This document shows positions 62,097 through 64,000 of a stretch of DNA of 64,000 nucleotides, in pieces. The notes beneath the pieces were generated by a model. It was not told where the DNA came from and ran no database searches. It was given only the letters and a program-made list of their open reading frames with translations. Source of the DNA: Caballeronia zhejiangensis (lineage in GTDB: Bacteria; Pseudomonadota; Gammaproteobacteria; Burkholderiales; Burkholderiaceae); NCBI RefSeq assembly GCF_000698575.1, contig NZ_JFHD01000001.1, forward strand, positions 124,001 through 188,000, in the 5' to 3' direction. The position numbers and the translations under genes are program-made. How positions within the stretch are numbered: the stretch's first letter is position 1; each line of letters opens with the position of its first letter.

Positions 62097-63259
62097 AAAT
62101 AGTCGTTTTCATCTACTCGATGCACGGCGGCGGCGCTGAACGCGTCACTGCCAATCTCGCGAACGAGTGGGCGGCGCTCGGCTGGGAAGTGACCGTCGTC
62201 ACGCTGACAGCCGGTGAAGGCGATGTCTATCCGTTTCATCCGGGCGTGAAGCGCCTCGAGCTGGGGCTCGCGGGCGGCGTCGAGGGCGGCGGCTTCGTGC
62301 TTACGCTGATGTCGAACGCGAAGCGCGTGCTCGCGTTCCGCAAGGTGTTGCGCGAGACGAAGCCTACTGTCGCGCTCGGCGTCATGGCGACGGCCAACGT
62401 GCTCGCCGTGCTTGCGGGCATCGGGCTGCCGTACAAGATCATCGCGAGCGAGCACACGCATCCGCCGCGCGCGCCGCTCACGCCGTTCTGGGAGCGTCTG
62501 CGGCTCTTGACGTATCGCTTCGCGGACAAGGTCGTCGCGCTCACCGACGAAACCCGCGACTGGATCGAAACGCATTGCCGCGCGACAGACGTCAAGGTGA
62601 TTCCGCCGCCGTTCACGCTGCCAATCGCGCGAACGAATCCGATCATCGAGCCGAAAAGCGTCGTGAAGGACGGGCGCAAGTTGTTGCTCGCGGTCGGACG
62701 GCTCTCACCCGAAAAAGGTTTCGACAGTCTCATCGATGCGTTCAGGAAGATTGCCGGCGCGCTGCCGCAATGGGATCTGGTGATCGTCGGCGAAGGGCTT
62801 GCGCGTGCGAGTCTCGAACGCCGTGTCGAAGAGGCGAAGCTGCGCGGCCGGGTGTTTCTGCCTGGCCGCGCGGGCAACGTCGCGGACTGGTACGAGCGCG
62901 CCGATCTCTACGTGCTGAGTTCGCACTTCGAGGGCTTCTCGATGACGCTCGTCGAAGCGATGGCGAGCGGCTGCGCGGCCGTGAGCTACGACTGCGATTC
63001 GGGTCCGCGCGTGATCGTCACGCACGGCATGAACGGCCTGCTCGTGAACCCGGTCGGCGATGCGAGCGCGCTCGCGAAGTCGCTCGAATCGCTGATGAAG
63101 GACGACGCAGAACGTCATCGCATGGCGCTGTGCGCGACGTCGGTCAACGACACGTTCGCGTTGTCGAAGACCATCGCGCTGTGGCAGGAAGTGTTCGAAG
63201 AGTCGGGCGTGAAGGTGCCGCGTCGCGCGGAACTCCACGTACCCGCAGCCGGACGATGA
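62093..63259 (+). CDS. Glycosyltransferase family 4
   Basis: The protein has 388 residues. [20 protein letters not shown] opens the acceptor domain. [18 protein letters not shown] and [19 protein letters not shown] lie in the donor domain, with the paired Glu of retaining GT4 enzymes. Its ATG overlaps the epimerase stop (ATGA), so the two are translationally coupled. The sugar donor is not readable. Confidence 0.9.
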   Translation: MKIVVFIYSMHGGGAERVTANLANEWAALGWEVTVVTLTAGEGDVYPFHPGVKRLELGLAGGVEGGGFVLTLMSNAKRVLAFRKVLRETKPTVALGVMATANVLAVLAGIGLPYKIIASEHTHPPRAPLTPFWERLRLLTYRFADKVVALTDETRDWIETHCRATDVKVIPPPFTLPIARTNPIIEPKSVVKDGRKLLLAVGRLSPEKGFDSLIDAFRKIAGALPQWDLVIVGEGLARASLERRVEEAKLRGRVFLPGRAGNVADWYERADLYVLSSHFEGFSMTLVEAMASGCAAVSYDCDSGPRVIVTHGMNGLLVNPVGDASALAKSLESLMKDDAERHRMALCATSVNDTFALSKTIALWQEVFEESGVKVPRRAELHVPAAGR

Positions 63260-63272
63260 GGAGCCACGACCG

Positions 63273-64000
63273 ATGAAGATCATGCTCGTGGTCAGTTCGA
63301 TGGGAAGCGGCGGCGCGGAGCGCGTCGCGGCCTCGCTCGTCAATGCGTGGGCGCAACGCGGCGATACGGTGACGCTCGTCATCACGTATAGCGGCCGTGG
63401 CGCGTGCTTTTATCCGCTCGCGCCGAACGTGCGCTGCGTCTTCCTCGCCGATCGCGTGAAGGCCGGCGCGCGTATGCTGCAATATCCCGCGCGCTTTCGC
63501 GCGCTGCGTGCGCTGATCCGCGAAAGCGCGCCCGATGTGGTCGTGTCGTTCCTCTCGAACGTGAACATCACGACGATTCTCGCGACGCGCGGCCTCGGCA
63601 TTCCGGTGATCGCGAGCGAGCACATCGATCCGTCCGCCGACGGCCGTTCGCAGCTCATGAGCCAGATGTGCCGCTTCGTTTATCCGAGCGCGGACCTGCT
63701 CACGCTGCTCACGGACAACATGGAGGCATCGTTCAGGAAGATGGTGCCGCGCGTGAAGCGCATCGAAGTGGTGCCCAATCCGCTGCCGGACGAGTTGTTG
63801 CTGTTGCAGCCCGAAACCATCGAGAGGAGCGCGCGCAAGCGGCTCGTCGCGGTCGGGCGTCTCAACACGCAAAAACAGTTTGATCTGCTGATCGATGTAT
63901 TCGCGACGCTCGCGCCCGAGTTTCCGGACTGGGATCTGTGGATCTGGGGCGAAGGCCCGGAGCGCGCGGTGCTCGAAGCGCAGGTCGCGCAACTGAAGAT
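63273..64000 (+). CDS. Glycosyltransferase family 4, cut by the window end
   Basis: The reading frame starts at ATG 63273 (GAGGAGCC upstream) and is open to the last base, giving 242 residues. It starts MKIMLVVSSMGSGGAERVAA and reaches the donor domain at VAVGRLNTQKQFDLLIDVF. It resembles the preceding transferase in plan and may be a duplicate with altered specificity. The C-terminus lies outside the window. Confidence 0.85.
   Translation, partial: MKIMLVVSSMGSGGAERVAASLVNAWAQRGDTVTLVITYSGRGACFYPLAPNVRCVFLADRVKAGARMLQYPARFRALRALIRESAPDVVVSFLSNVNITTILATRGLGIPVIASEHIDPSADGRSQLMSQMCRFVYPSADLLTLLTDNMEASFRKMVPRVKRIEVVPNPLPDELLLLQPETIERSARKRLVAVGRLNTQKQFDLLIDVFATLAPEFPDWDLWIWGEGPERAVLEAQVAQLK

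Noticed and set aside
1..64000. tRNA, rRNA, riboswitch or prophage genes
   Set aside because: None was recognised by eye on either strand; a covariance-model scan would be needed to exclude small RNAs.

Overview
The window looks like part of a secondary replicon (chromid or megaplasmid) of a Burkholderiaceae bacterium, most likely Paraburkholderia or Caballeronia. The DNA is GC-rich with strong third-position GC bias, which produces very long antisense shadow frames. Gene families and gene order are typical of that group. A plasmid-type replication and partition module sits in the middle: parS cluster, parB, parA, iteron origin, rep (about 37.0-41.8 kb). No rRNA, tRNA, CRISPR array, integrase or prophage was seen; one complete IS3-family element is present.

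Layout. 0.1-16.6 kb is carbon acquisition: a glyoxalase, an MFS/GH31/porin set, glycerol catabolism (glpK-glpD with divergent glpR), a drug/metabolite exporter, and a sugar-acid dehydratase divergent from a CUT2-type sugar ABC transporter with a FadR-type GntR regulator. 16.9-18.2 kb is a surface glycosidase-like lipoprotein. 18.2-27.1 kb is a ten-gene leftward operon for hydroquinone breakdown: two-subunit hydroquinone dioxygenase, semialdehyde dehydrogenase, maleylacetate reductase, an intradiol dioxygenase and a Rieske ferredoxin, preceded by an outer-membrane channel, a Tat-exported flavoprotein dehydrogenase, a cytochrome c and an NTF2-fold protein. AraC and LysR regulators are divergent, and an AEC permease follows. 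30.2-34.0 kb holds a catalase-like/cytochrome c unit and small proteins. 34.0-36.1 kb is a ZnuD-like TonB receptor behind two Zur-like boxes.

Replicon core: five identical 16-bp palindromes (three in 74-bp tandem repeats) lie downstream of the parAB operon. An 11-bp inverted repeat covers the parA start. A DnaA-box-like site and about seven iterons precede the Rep gene.

41.9-47.4 kb: an MFS transporter, a lipoprotein, a phospholipase C, a NUDIX protein and two tiny membrane proteins. 47.8-64.0 kb: a polysaccharide locus with a beta-propeller protein, four glycosyltransferases (one cut by the window end), an asparagine-synthase-type amidotransferase, a WecA-like initiating transferase, a Wzc-like kinase/co-polymerase, and TviB and TviC homologues that predict UDP-GalNAcA. 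The IS element sits in the loop of an intrinsic terminator inside this locus.
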